In this document: positions 45,501 to 55,073 of the stretch, in pieces
Layout: each line of letters starts with the position of its first letter
How positions within the stretch are numbered: position 1 is the stretch's first letter
Source of the DNA: Notolepis coatsorum
Lineage: Eukaryota; Chordata; Actinopteri; Aulopiformes; Paralepididae
NCBI GenBank assembly: GCA_963971535.1
Contig: OZ020591.1
Location: forward strand, 14,725,577 to 14,789,576
Direction: 5' to 3'
Length of the DNA: 64,000 nt
The notes under the pieces: model-generated
What the model was told of the DNA's origin: nothing
What the model saw: the letters and a program-made list of their open reading frames with translations, nothing else
Database searches by the model: none
Program-made: the position numbers and the translations under genes

Positions 45501-46975
45501 CGCCGGGCCGCACCACATTGGCCCAGCACCACATCATTACCAGCCCGGGAGACAAGGTAAAGCTGAAGCCCTATCGTATCCCAGAGGCAAAAAGAGAGGC
45601 AGTCAGAAGAGAAGTGCGGGTCATGCTGGAGATGGGAGTAATTGAGGAGTCTCATAGCGGGTGGTCCAGTCCTATTGTTTTAGTGCCAAAACCCGACTCA
45701 ACAACCAGGTTCTGTAATGATTTCAGGAAGCTTAATGAAATTTCAAAGTTTGACGTCTATCCCATGCCTAGAGTGGATGAGCTCATTGACAGACTGGGCC
45801 TGGCCAGATTTATAAAGACACTAGACCTAACGAAGGGTTATTGGCAAGTCCCTCTGGCCCCCGCCTCAAGGGAGAAGACGGCTTTCTCCACCCCAGATGG
45901 GCTGTTCCATTATAAAGTTCTCCCGTTTGGCCTGCATGGGGCGCCATCTACCTTTCAGAGGCTGATGGACAGAGTACTACGGCCCCATCGGGAGTATGCA
46001 GCCGCATATCTCGATGACATTATCATCCACTCGTCAGATTGGGACACCCACCTCCAAAAGGTGAGAGCGGTGTTGGGGGCCCTCCGGGAGGCGGGTCTCA
46101 CCGCCAACCCAAAGAAATGCAGGCTGGGATTGGAAGAGGCAGAGTACCTGGGGTTCACAATAGGCCGGGGCAATGTGAAACCGCAGAAGAGGAAGATTGA
46201 TGCAATAAGGGAGTGGCCTCGCCCTTTAACCAAGAAGCAGGTCAGGACATTTAATGGGCTAGCGAGCTATTATAGGAGGTTTATCCCTAACTTTGCTGCT
46301 CGCGCTGCTCCCCTCACAGATCTGACCCAGGCGCGGCGGCCGTTCACGGTGAAGTGGACACCGGAGGCGGAGGCGGCGTTCGAGGACCTCAAGACTGCCC
46401 TCTGTTCGGGACCGGTGCTGATCTCCCCGAACTTCGACAAGGAGATGACGGTACAAACAGACGCATCAGAGGTGGGACTGGGAGCGGTCCTCTCCCAGCA
46501 ACTGGAGGGTGAGGAACATCCGATTTTATATGTGAGCAGGAAGCTGCTGCCACACGAGCGCAACTATTCTGCGGTGGAGCGCGAAGGTCTGGCAATTAAG
46601 TGGGCACTGGAGACGCTCCGCTATTATCTGCTGGGGAGGCGTTTCACGCTGGTGACGGATCACGCCCCCCTAGTCTGGATGGCCAAGACAAAGGGGACCA
46701 ATGCCAGGGTGACTCGATGGTTTCTGGAGTTACAGTCATTTAACTTTTCTGTCATTCACAGGTCAGGGGTGGCGCATGGCAACGCAGACGCCCTCTCCAG
46801 GAAGGATGCCTGTTGGGCGTCGGACGCTCTTCCCCGACGGTCGGAGCTGGAGGGGGGGTACTGTGGCAACCCCAAGCCACCCCTGGGCTTGGTGATTGAT
46901 GGGCGCTATGTGGCGACCCAATGGCTGGGCGCTGCCCATGTTTGGGCGTCCGCTTCCGGACGCACCTGTCACTAA
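42590..46975 (+). CDS. Gag-Pol polyprotein, Gmr1-type (PR-IN-RT-RH)
   Basis: A 1461-residue single frame from ATG 42590, 138 bases after the LTR, with no gag-pol frameshift. Gag occupies about residues 1-300 and ends with a zinc knuckle C268-x2-C271-x4-H276-x4-C281. Protease has D332-S-G. Integrase follows: zinc-binding H580/H582 region with C617 and C620, catalytic D649, D708 and E744 (D-35-E spacing), and a GPY/F-like module near 880 (KWQGPYDII). Reverse transcriptase comes after it, with D1079 (LDLTKGYW) and Y1140-L-D-D. RNase H follows, with D1291 (TDASEVGLG) and TDHAPLVW. The last 37 codons read into the 3' LTR. All catalytic residues are present, so it may be functional. The domain order is read directly from the sequence; activity is inference. 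Confidence 0.96.
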   Translation: MDALVQQLVQASMEQQTRHEEALHEQRKQTGMIHAELQRMAAHRQEEGAAGTRPNPGRFIPKLTEQEDIEAYLLAFERTAGREGWPEDDWGGLLAPFLSGNAQKAYQDLPPEQAGNYTRLKQEILSRYGHSLQSRVQRFHDWVYDAQASPRSQMHDLVRTSRAWLMTDPGGPTVLERIVMDRFVRALPYDSKKQASQADPRSVEQLVNIVEAHQVTRELLKGGRGEKPERPRTRRGPDEPSPRGRVGNAGEPELPRRRPLFDQDQRRCYDCGEPGHLSWNCPGRDVSMPSAAASDPRGKTCNYGAACWAHKETSATLLPVRVNDKDAVALLDSGSAITLVQLHLAHCDAEAPQVSVSCVHGDTKLYPTAPITLTTTKGVCSMTAGVIPNLPVALLIGRDCPLYRQLCSAVISPRTPPSTGKPRKKKGLRQPKVCALNVTGSETETASDVGDDAPEPLDIPGSETETASGVGDDAPAPQAGPETDNSDEDPFAEFPQADEVGRDLAGQFGTAQLEDPNLTQARANIKTIDGNPVEGVSNLPYPHFAIKRQLLYQVVKKNDEVRDLLLVPKFFIPTVLQLAHSHILGAHLGVDKTMERIRARFHWPGMKRAVEDYCRSCPECQRAAPKVQYKSPLIPLPIIETPFSRIALDVVGPLVKSSRGHQYILVIIDYATRYPEAIPLRTVTAKIVARELFHLFSRVGIADSILTDQGSCFMSRVMKEMCKLMKVEQLRTSIYHPQTDGLCERFNKTLKSMLRKVMEKDGKNWDQLLPFLMFSVREVPQASTGFSPFELLYARKPRGLLDIAKEIWEEQPSPHRSLIEHVQVMRDRMKALWPVVREHMQQAQDAQKRIYDRGAQPREFNVGDRVLVLVPTAECKFLAKWQGPYDIIEKVGPVNYKVHQPDRRKHRQLYHVNLLKKWHARDVLLSPPPLPPFAQQVAEAADVPIGEQLSPTQRQELRELVQQNRDVFSATPGRTTLAQHHIITSPGDKVKLKPYRIPEAKREAVRREVRVMLEMGVIEESHSGWSSPIVLVPKPDSTTRFCNDFRKLNEISKFDVYPMPRVDELIDRLGLARFIKTLDLTKGYWQVPLAPASREKTAFSTPDGLFHYKVLPFGLHGAPSTFQRLMDRVLRPHREYAAAYLDDIIIHSSDWDTHLQKVRAVLGALREAGLTANPKKCRLGLEEAEYLGFTIGRGNVKPQKRKIDAIREWPRPLTKKQVRTFNGLASYYRRFIPNFAARAAPLTDLTQARRPFTVKWTPEAEAAFEDLKTALCSGPVLISPNFDKEMTVQTDASEVGLGAVLSQQLEGEEHPILYVSRKLLPHERNYSAVEREGLAIKWALETLRYYLLGRRFTLVTDHAPLVWMAKTKGTNARVTRWFLELQSFNFSVIHRSGVAHGNADALSRKDACWASDALPRRSELEGGYCGNPKPPLGLVIDGRYVATQWLGAAHVWASASGRTCH

Positions 46976-47231
46976 ATACCCATCAGAGTGATTACCTGAT
47001 TAGCGAATCACGGCGCGGTGCGCCTGTTGGAGAGGGGGGACTTAATGGAGCCGAGAAGCCTCCTCTCAGTCCCCCGTAGCAGCGCAAGGCAAAAGGCCAC
47101 AGAGCGGAGACGCCGCCCGGCCGACAGCAAACCGTTATTATTTGACTAAGAAAATAAAGAGTATGATTTTGGGAACTGCAACCTGTCTGTGTGTTGTTTA
47201 TTCTGCCACCCCTACACCTGGAATTGCCACA
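46862..47231 (+). repeat. 3' LTR of Gmr1-type element
   Basis: Identical to the 5' LTR. The purine tract GGAGGGGGGGTAC ends at 46861, and ATAT follows at 47232. Confidence 0.97.
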
Positions 47232-47356
47232 ATATACACTGGTGACATCATAAACAGACGTGCCTGTCCTTCACCAGAGTAATGAGTATCGTTTTATTAT
47301 TGTCTTAGAAACACTCTTTGTAGCTGCAGATGCGTATGAGTTGTCGTTTCGCGGGA

Positions 47357-47521
47357 AAGAGTGAGGAAGGGTGAACATGGCCACTTCACCTGGTTATATA
47401 CTATAGGGAAGTGGACATGGCTAGGTGAAAGGTAGGTGCATGAAAAGTTCTTTCAACGAACGCCCATAGGCGCGAGCATAGTCCAATAGGTGAAGCAAGG
47501 CGCGAAGCCAGTATGAAATAT
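47357..47521 (-). repeat. Right split inverted arm (possibly DIRS-like)
   Basis: Inverted copy of blocks A and B seen at 39949-40190, about 85 percent alike by eye, here contiguous: A at 47357-47469 and B at 47475-47521. With the LTR element removed the two arms would be about 2.4 kb apart. Confidence 0.55.
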
Positions 47522-47704
47522 ATCATTTGAGCAATTGTTTTATTTGTTTTCATTCAGAAATAAAACTCCTAATGGCTGTTTTTGCGTTTCTTGTTGGAGA
47601 ACAACATTGAAAAATAGATTGGATGTTTAATACATTTCTTTTTTTCAATTTGAACTTGGCTAAAGGAAAAAACAGCATTTGGATATTCTGTGTGGTTTTG
47701 TTAA

Positions 47705-48838
47705 TGTGAGGTTTTTGTCCTTGCTCACTCACTCGTTCTGTTCCTTTAAACCACCTCGCTCTGTTTTCATTTGTTTCTGTTAATCATTCAATTCCCCCAT
47801 TCACACGCTTCTTCCCAGTGACGTCGTCAGAGACGTCGTTGATTGGTTCTCTCCCGTCCGCACGCTTTTCAATCACATTCCCCAGCTGTCACTGCTTGTC
47901 AATCAATCAATCCCGTATTATTTATACCCCGTTTCTCCACTCTAGTTTCGTTGGATCGTTTTGATATTTCTCTGTTTGCATTCTCCGTTCCTGCTGCTGC
48001 TGCTGTTTGCTCTCTGTGCTTTACCTCCAGGATATTCCAAGAAGCCTTCCTCTTGGACACCTTTTCCCCGTGGCGACGCGCTCGCTCCGCTGCTGTTCCA
48101 GCACTCATTACGCACTTCGTCTGGGTGAGTTTTTTACTGACTGTCTTGATCAAATTCCGTTTTCGTGTGTTTCTATAACACTGAAGATTACCACCTTTTT
48201 ATCAGACAGTCACTCACCCAGCGATCGCCTTTTTGTTGTTCTCACTGGGATAATATTTTTGGGACTTTACATCTCCCACTGTGTGTTGTTCACACCGAAG
48301 ATATTATTCACATTGGATTGTTTTTTGGACTTCACTCTCAGTGTCTATTTTTGCACCGAAGATATTCTCTTGGGATTGTGTTTTGGAACAGTGCTCACTG
48401 TGTGTATTTACACGAAGATATTCACTTGGGATTGTGTTGTGGAACTTTGCTCACTGTGTGTATTTACACGAAGATTAGTTCACTTGGATAACCTTTGTAT
48501 TTGGGTACAAGTCACCTCTCCTGTTCTCCTGCTCGTTCCACCTGCACCCTTGTTGACTCGCTCCCTCTCTCTCTCTCTCGGTCCCGCAACACTTCAGAGA
48601 TTCTGCCGAGAGAAGTCTGCAGAGCGGCTCAGACGTCAGCATCTGCTACCCCCTACTACCACCACGGGAGAAGCTGCAGAGCAGCAGAACATTTTCCCCC
48701 TTGCTTGTGTACCTGTCTTGTTTGACTTGCCTATTCTGTGCTCATTAATTAGTCTCAATAAACAAGCCCTTGTTTTTGGCAACTCTGAATTCCTACTCTC
48801 TTGTGTCGTGCGTTTGGGGTCGGTGTCAAACCATAACA
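47705..48838 (+). repeat. 5' LTR of non-autonomous chromovirus
   Basis: TGTGAGGTTTTTGTCC to CCATAACA, 1134 bp. It contains a TATA-like TATTATTTATACC at 47917 and AATAAA near 48757. Repeated CACCGAAGATATT and ACACGAAGAT motifs at 48290-48480 form a degenerate internal repeat. The 280-codon frame at 48007 lies inside the LTR and is not considered a gene. Confidence 0.96.
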
Positions 48839-48854
48839 TTACGATCCAACCAAT

Positions 48855-51323
48855 ATGACGACCCCAGCCGACACAGAGAGAGTAGTCACCTTGGGCATCG
48901 AGGGGGTGGTAAGGCGTGCCCTACGCTTCCATCGCGCTCCAGGCAATGTACCGGTTAATCATCTCTTTGTCCCCAACTCAGTCCGGTCCCGGGTCCTCCA
49001 GTGGGGCCATACCAGCCGGTTCGCCTGCCACCCGGGCGTTCATCGCACGTTCTCCTTCCTGGCTCGTCGATTCTGGTGGCCCACCATGAGGAACGACGTC
49101 AAGGGGTTCGTACTGGCCTGCGCGGTCTGCGCCCGCAAGAGAGTCAGCACAGCAGCGGCAGTCCAGTTAGAGTCAGCCAAGGAACACAGCCTACAGCTGG
49201 ATGCGGCTGCAGCTGCTGTACAGGGACTCCGAGAGCAGGTCCTGCTTATTCAAGGGTCCCTGGCCGCTCTGGCAGGACAACAGTCGGGTATTCTCGTTCA
49301 GCTTCACACGCTGAGCGACACCGTTAACGCTTTAATTCCCTCACTTCCTTCAGGAGCATTCCCCGCAGTCCCAGCAGATCCCGCACCTCGGGAACCCCGT
49401 CTCTCCGTCCCACGGCTGTTCGACGGCAATCCCGAGGAGTGTGCCACATTCATCATGCAATGTGAGTTGGTTTTCCGTCATCAACCAAGCCGTTTTACTG
49501 CTAGAGGGTCCCAAGTGGCCTATATGACGAACTTGCTTTCAGGCCATGCTGCCCAGTGGGTCACTTCCTCCTGGGCAATGGAGGCAGATTTTGTTTTTTC
49601 CTATCCAGACTTCGTGGCGGAGCTCCGCAGAGTGTTCCACCATCCAGCCCGAGGTCTGGACCCTGGAGCCCGGTTGGGGACCTTCCGACAGGGGAGCGGC
49701 AGGGTAACTGACTACGTCCTGGAGTTTCGACTGGCGGCGGTGGAGAGTGGATGGAACGACCCAGCACTTCGCCTAACCTTCATGAGTGGGCTCAGTGACG
49801 CAGTCAGGGACCAGCTCGCGACCCGGGAGGGACCAGATTCCCTCGAGGACCTGTTCAGCCTCGCCATCCGCATCGACGGACGCCTCCAGGAGAGAAGACG
49901 TGAGAGAACCCGACGGGGACCCCCAGACGCACCCCCCGAGGACCACGACCTCGAGGAGGATTTCAGTACCCCAGACGTACCCCCCGAGGACCACGACCTC
50001 GAGGAGGTTTTCTGTACCCCAGACGTACCCCCCGAGGACCACGACCTCGAGGAGGTTTTCTGTACCCCAGACGTACCCCCCGAGTACCACAACCTCGAGG
50101 AGGTTTTCAGTGAGTCCAGGGCTCAGGTCTTTCCGCCTCGCCGGCCTTACGACTGTGCCATCGACCGCCGCTCAGGGGCTCCCTTTCCCGGCGGCCGCCT
50201 CTACAGTGCTGACCGCCCTGCCCCCTCCGTGACTGGTGGGTTTGTTCCCTCCCGAGCCGTGACCGAGGAGGAACCCATGCAGCTGGGACGCAACCGCCTT
50301 AGCCCGGCCGAACGGGAGTCCAGGCTCTTCTCCGGCCGTTGCCTCTACTGTGGCCGGGGTGGACACCGTGTCTCCAATTGCCGTGCCCGGCCAAGAGGAC
50401 CAGGCTCGCCAAGACCCCGGGAGATCCTGGTGAGCCGTCTTTCCTGTTCCCCCACCCGTGCACCACCCAACCGTCTGGCGGACGTCACCCTAGCCTGGGC
50501 GGACCAGCGGGCGACGGTGGGTGCACTCATGGACTCTGGTGCTGAGGGGAGTTTCATGGACGTTGGGTTTGCCACCCGGGCCAACATTCCACTTGAGGAC
50601 CTCGAGAGGCCCTTGGAGGTCTTCGCAATGGATCATCGCCGCCTGGCTGACGTCACTCAACGCACCTGTCCAGTCCTTCTCACCGTTGCTGGTGACCACG
50701 TTGAGAGGCTCCAGTTTTTCGTCACCAGCTCTCCTCTTGTCCCTGTGGTCCTGGGCAGGCCCTGGCTCGCGCTGCACGAGCCCCACATCACCTGGTCCTC
50801 CGGTGCCATCAAGGGGTGGAGCTCCTCCTGTCGTGCCCGGTGTCTTCAGGTGCCGTCCAGCCCCCTCACCGGGTCCCAGTCCCCGTCTCCGGCCTCCCTC
50901 GCCGGTCCTCTGTCCCCGTGCCCGGCCTCCGCTGTCGGGCCCCAGTCCCCGTCTCCGGCCCTCCTCGCCGGTTCTCTGTCCCTGTGCCCGGCCTCCACTG
51001 TCGGGTCCCAGTCTCCGCCACCGGCCTCTCCCCCTTTGAGGTCTCCCTGGGCTACCAGCCTCCTCTTTTCCCCGCACAGGAGACGGAAGTGGCAGTTCCC
51101 TCCGTGCAGGTCCACCTCGACCGCTGCCGACGAGTTTGGGAGATCACCAGGACCGCGCTGCTCCGGACATCTGAGCGCGCCTGTCGTGGTGCCGACCGGC
51201 GCCGGGTTCCTGCGCCGACTTACCGCCCTGGGCAGAGGGTGTGGCTCTCTGCAAAGGACCTCCCGCTACGGTCCTCGGCCAAGAAGCTCAACCCCCGTTT
51301 CGTCGGACCTTTCGAGGTCCTGA
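48855..51323 (+). CDS. Chimeric IN zinc finger-Gag-protease protein
   Basis: An open frame of 822 residues starting 16 bases after the LTR. Residues 1-8 (MTTPADTE) look like a gag start. Residues 9-95 are an integrase H2C2 zinc-binding domain: H52-x6-H59-x29-C89-x2-C92, with the typical [16 protein letters not shown] between them. From about 97 a gag coiled-coil region and capsid-like core follow ([11 protein letters not shown], then [10 protein letters not shown]). Four 16-residue acidic repeats ([11 protein letters not shown]) lie near 355-420, the knuckle is C496-x2-C499-x4-H504-x4-C509, and protease has D560-S-G. After about residue 670 it is a proline/serine repeat, then out-of-frame translation of the integrase end. 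The fused finger could alter RNA binding; that is speculation. Confidence 0.9.
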   Translation: MTTPADTERVVTLGIEGVVRRALRFHRAPGNVPVNHLFVPNSVRSRVLQWGHTSRFACHPGVHRTFSFLARRFWWPTMRNDVKGFVLACAVCARKRVSTAAAVQLESAKEHSLQLDAAAAAVQGLREQVLLIQGSLAALAGQQSGILVQLHTLSDTVNALIPSLPSGAFPAVPADPAPREPRLSVPRLFDGNPEECATFIMQCELVFRHQPSRFTARGSQVAYMTNLLSGHAAQWVTSSWAMEADFVFSYPDFVAELRRVFHHPARGLDPGARLGTFRQGSGRVTDYVLEFRLAAVESGWNDPALRLTFMSGLSDAVRDQLATREGPDSLEDLFSLAIRIDGRLQERRRERTRRGPPDAPPEDHDLEEDFSTPDVPPEDHDLEEVFCTPDVPPEDHDLEEVFCTPDVPPEYHNLEEVFSESRAQVFPPRRPYDCAIDRRSGAPFPGGRLYSADRPAPSVTGGFVPSRAVTEEEPMQLGRNRLSPAERESRLFSGRCLYCGRGGHRVSNCRARPRGPGSPRPREILVSRLSCSPTRAPPNRLADVTLAWADQRATVGALMDSGAEGSFMDVGFATRANIPLEDLERPLEVFAMDHRRLADVTQRTCPVLLTVAGDHVERLQFFVTSSPLVPVVLGRPWLALHEPHITWSSGAIKGWSSSCRARCLQVPSSPLTGSQSPSPASLAGPLSPCPASAVGPQSPSPALLAGSLSLCPASTVGSQSPPPASPPLRSPWATSLLFSPHRRRKWQFPPCRSTSTAADEFGRSPGPRCSGHLSAPVVVPTGAGFLRRLTALGRGCGSLQRTSRYGPRPRSSTPVSSDLSRS

Positions 51324-51694
51324 AGGTACTCAGTCCGGCGGCCCTGCGCCTGAAACTTCCTGCATCCATGCACATCCACCCTGTGTTCCATGTCTCCCGG
51401 GTTAAGCCCGTCTCCCTCAGTCCCCTTATGCCTCCAGCTCCTGATCCGCCGCCTCCCGTGTTGGTGGATGGTCACCCCCAGTGGCAGGTCCGCCGGTTGA
51501 TGGGCGTTCGTCGGCGGGGCCGGGGGTTCCAATACCTGGTGGACTGGGAGGGTTACGGCCCTGAGGAGCGTAGCTGGGTCTCCCGGCAGCTCATCGTGGA
51601 TCCCGGCTTGATCACTGACTTCCATCGTGCCCATCCTGACGAGCCGGGTCGGCCTGGTCGCCGGGTGGCTCCCGTGGAGGGGGGGGTACTGTGA
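50816..51694 (+). pseudogene. Integrase C-terminus with chromodomain (relic)
   Basis: In a second frame, from about 51025, the sequence encodes [17 protein letters not shown], a [17 protein letters not shown] block, GPFEVLKVL (GPY/F module) and a chromodomain, [17 protein letters not shown], ending at 51694. The catalytic integrase core is absent. It overlaps the protease-containing frame and has no own start, so it is probably untranslated. The 5' part of the frame (50816-51020) is an out-of-frame reading of the Pro/Ser repeat. Confidence 0.85.
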
Positions 51695-52823
51695 GGTTTC
51701 TGTCCTTGCTCACTCACTCGTTCTGTTCCTTTAAACCACCTCGCTCTGTTTTCATTTGTTTCTGTTAATCATTCAATTCCCCCATTCACACGCTTCTTCC
51801 CAGTGACGTCGTCAGAGACGTCGTTGATTGGTTCTCTCCCGTCCGCACGCTTTTCAATCACATTCCCCAGCTGTCACTGCTTGTCAATCAATCAATCCCG
51901 TATTATTTATACCCCGTTTCTCCACTCTAGTTTCGTTGGATCGTTTTGATATTTCTCTGTTTGCATTCTCCGTTCCTGCTGCTGCTGCTGTTTGCTCTCT
52001 GTGCTTTACCTCCAGGATATTCCAAGAAGCCTTCCTCTTGGACACCTTTTCCCCGTGGCGACGCGCTCGCTCCGCTGCTGTTCCAGCACTCATTACGCAC
52101 TTCGTCTGGGTGAGTTTTTTACTGACTGTCTTGATCAAATTCCGTTTTCGTGTGTTTCTATAACACTGAAGATTACCACCTTTTTATCAGACAGTCACTC
52201 ACCCAGCGATCGCCTTTTTGTTGTTCTCACTGGGATAATATTTTTGGGACTTTACATCTCCCACTGTGTGTTGTTCACACCGAAGATATTATTCACATTG
52301 GATTGTTTTTTGGACTTCACTCTCAGTGTCTATTTTTGCACCGAAGATATTCTCTTGGGATTGTGTTTTGGAACAGTGCTCACTGTGTGTATTTACACGA
52401 AGATATTCACTTGGGATTGTGTTGTGGAACTTTGCTCACTGTGTGTATTTACACAAAGATTAGTTCACTTGGATAACTTTTGTATTTGGGTACAAGTCAC
52501 CTCTCCTGTTCTCCTGCTCGTTCCACCTGCACCCTTGTTGACTCGCTCCCTCTCTCTCTCTCTCGGTCCCGCAACACTTCGGAGATTCTGCCGAGAGAAG
52601 TCTGCAGAGCGGCTCAGACGTCAGCATCTGCTACCCCCTACTACCACCACGGGAGAAGCTGCAGAGCAGCAGAACATTTTCCCCCTTGCTTGTGTACCTG
52701 TCTTGTTTGACTTGCCTATTCTGTGCTCATTAATTAGTCTCAATAAACAAGCCCTTGTTTTTGGCAACTCTGAATTCCTACTCTCTTGTGTCGTGCGTTT
52801 GGGGTCGGTGTCAAACCATAACA
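51690..52823 (+). repeat. 3' LTR of non-autonomous chromovirus
   Basis: 1134 bp, differing from the 5' LTR at about four positions (for example GGTTTCTG versus GGTTTTTG at the start, and ACACAAAG versus ACACGAAG near 52455). Confidence 0.96.
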
Positions 52824-52859
52824 GTTAATTAAAGAGAAGATGAAAAATGTGTTTAAATG

Positions 52860-53490
52860 TGTTTTTGAATTGGAGGTAGATTGGACACTCCATACATGGG
52901 TCATTGTGATAATTTAGGATGTGTCTACTTTCATTTTGAAATCATACTTTATTTACAATGTCTGGTGAATACATTGTCAATCAAACCGCTCCTACCCAAT
53001 TTCCATCAACAAATGCTGCTCACTCGGTCCCTCATTTATAAACATGATTTCTCGCCTCACAAATGTTTCATTGGGAATAATAGAAACATTATTGGTGGTT
53101 CACGAATGGTTCACAAATAATATTATCTTGGTGAGACAGTTATTTAATCATGATCGACTTTTGCTTAGCTATAACAGAATCCCTAACTAAGTTTGGTTTA
53201 CCTGTAACGCCAAAGGAATATACTGTAGTCATAGATGAAATCCCTTCTGGGATTATAATGCTCTTAAAAGATGCAACAAAACAAGGACCTGTGTTACTGG
53301 TTCTGAATCCAGTTGATACTCCTGTGGGTCAGATGTGCTTTTTGTCTACCAGAAATAACAACAGAGGTCTACATAGTGTATTTCAGAGTGATGTTGTCTC
53401 TGTTTCCTATGTTGTCAAATCCACACACAGAGTTCACTTTATGCCTAGAGAATGTTTTGTTTGGCTTCAATACTGCAATGGCAATACAAT
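52860..53490 (+). mobile_element. L1/Tx1-like LINE ORF2 C-terminal relic
   Basis: Broken frames encode SLIYKHDFSPHKCFIGNN, then FGLPVTPKEYTVVIDEIPSG with LSTRNNNRG downstream, a pattern I know from the post-RT region of fish L1/Tx1-type LINEs. Several stops and shifts. No host gene is inferred. Confidence 0.55.
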
Positions 53491-53498
53491 CAATCTAC

Positions 53499-53830
53499 AT
53501 TTACATTTACATTTAGTCATTTAGCTGACGCTTTTATCCAAAGCGACTTACAAGTTCTGTACGACAAGCCATCAGGAAGGGCACAACTCTATCAGCTGAG
53601 TAACAATGTTCATCAAAGTGTTGAGTGCTACAGTGTAGGTTAGTTTATTAGGACAAGTGCATGACAGTACGGTTAGTTAGGGTTAGATTTTTTTTTTTTT
53701 TTTTATTCAGATAATGGTTGAAGAAGTGCGTCTTTAGTCGACGGCGAAAGATTGGACGTGTTTCGGCTGTCCTAACTGGGGTGGGTAGTTCATTCCACCA
53801 TTGTGGGGCAAGGACTGAGAATCTAATGTA
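53499..53830 (+). repeat. Teleost interspersed repeat, copy 1
   Basis: Starts TTACATTTAGTCATTTAGCT, then CTTTTATCCAAAGCGACTTA, a block found throughout fish genomes, and continues to GTAGTTCATTCCACCATTGT. Partial copies are at 365-424, 500-579 and 54488-54715. Confidence 0.65.
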
Positions 53831-54487
53831 ATCATTATGTTAGCAAGGTTTCATATCCACACATCAAAATGTAATAACTCTAAATTCTTATTTATTATTT
53901 GAAAATGAAACTAAAACAAATCATGAAAACTATTTTCTCCTTCAAAAACAAGAAGGCTATTAATAAGACAATTAATCTGTGCACTACTTTTAATGTATTA
54001 CTATTTGTATGAATGAACATTGTTCTGGCGTTGTATATTATTATTTGTAATCACTACTGTATATGATAGTGATTGATTGATTGATGTCCCTTGAATGTTT
54101 TTTTTTTATTGGACTATGTATAATAATAAAAAAATAAAAAAAATAAAAGCATAAGTAGCAGACCAACTTCCGCTGCTGCTAATCGTGAGGTGCCGCGTGA
54201 CGCAGAGTAGCTGATTGGTCCAATAGGGGGTATCTGCAGAGCCGCAGAGCCAGGCTGGACGGGTTGGAGGCGGTCTGGACAAGTATTAGTGGTCTGGACA
54301 AGTATTTGCACTACTGCGCACCATTTTCAACTTCACTTTCGTCTCGTTTACATAGGTACATAGACAGTAATGTTACATCTAGACATTTATGACATGTAAT
54401 AATAGAGTAAACTTGTAAATAGACAGTAATGTTACATCTAGACATACCAGATCTAGTAATAATAGAGTAAACTTAACTTTCGTCTCA

Positions 54488-54830
54488 GTAACAATGTTCA
54501 TAAAGTGTTGAGTGCTACAGTGTAGGTTAGTTTATTAGGACAAGTGCATGACAGTAAGGTTAGTTAGGGTTAGATTTTTTTTATTTAGATAATGGTTGAA
54601 GTAGTGAGTCTTTAGTCGACGGCGAAAGATTAGACGGGATTCGGCTGTCCTAACTGGGGTGGGTAGTTCATTCCACCATTGTGGGGCAAGGACTAAGAAT
54701 AGGCGACTTCTCTTTGATGACCCGACTTCTCTTTGATGACCTTCCCGGAGCTTGGATAGGAGTAGGAATAAACTGTACATATACAGCACTGTTTGAACCT
54801 GGCACACAACATACTTCACATGTCATTTTT
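54488..54830 (+). repeat. Teleost interspersed repeat, copy 2
   Basis: Shares GTGTTGAGTGCTACAGTGTA, GTCTTTAGTCGACGGCGAAAG and GTTCATTCCACCATTGTGG with 53600-53830. It lacks the head block. Confidence 0.65.
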
Positions 54831-54962
54831 CTTTTTGTGGAGACGAAGATGATGAGTACCGGTCTTCTCCTCAGACATATAAAATCAGTTTTTCAATACA
54901 AGTACGACTCAAGACACAGAACATTAGTATGCAAAATAAAAAATGAACACAGATTTTGAGTG

Positions 54963-55073
54963 TGAATGAAAACTTTATTTCAACAAGATTGCAGAATGGG
55001 TACAATACAGTACGGCTCAATACACACAATTGTTAAGGGGATGCAGACCAGAGAAAGAAGTTTTGTCTTGTCT
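54963..55073 (-). mobile_element. LINE 3' end
   Basis: Minus-strand copy: GAATGAAAACTTTATTTC, AGATTGCAGAATGGGTACAA, GGGGATGCAGACCAGAGAAA. Nested in 54222-56840. Confidence 0.85.

Larger units (their letters stand above)
42082..47231 (+). mobile_element. Complete Gmr1-type Ty3/gypsy retrotransposon
   Basis: Two 370-bp LTRs, identical base for base, bound a 4.4-kb interior. ATAT at 42078-42081 and 47232-47235 is the 4-bp target duplication. A purine tract, GCTGGAGGGGGGGTAC, directly precedes the 3' LTR, and GTGGTGGAGAATGCGGGCAT directly follows the 5' LTR as the presumptive primer site (tRNA not assigned). A single uninterrupted gag-pol frame fills the interior. Integrase lies upstream of RT, which is the arrangement described for the Gmr1 group of deuterostome Ty3/gypsy elements. 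Identical LTRs and an intact frame indicate a very recent insertion. No envelope gene. Confidence 0.96.
47705..52823 (+). mobile_element. Non-autonomous chromovirus with rearranged gag
   Basis: Two 1134-bp LTRs with about four differences and a 5-bp target duplication GTTAA (47700-47704 and 52824-52828). The interior is only 2.85 kb. It encodes Gag with a zinc knuckle, protease, and a remnant integrase C-terminus with chromodomain, but reverse transcriptase, RNase H and the integrase catalytic core are deleted. The integrase zinc-binding domain has been moved to the N-terminus of Gag. A purine tract, GTGGAGGGGGGGGTAC, precedes the 3' LTR. It must depend on enzymes from another element, and the near-identical LTRs show it moved recently. 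Confidence 0.95.

Noticed and set aside
48007-48858. 280-codon frames inside the two 1134-bp LTRs
   Set aside because: They lie entirely within LTR sequence, have no domain, and appear twice only because the LTR is repeated.
53150-53524. Host gene in the 124-codon frame at 53150
   Set aside because: The sequence pattern fits the C-terminal part of L1/Tx1-like LINEs, and upstream frames continue it with stops and shifts.
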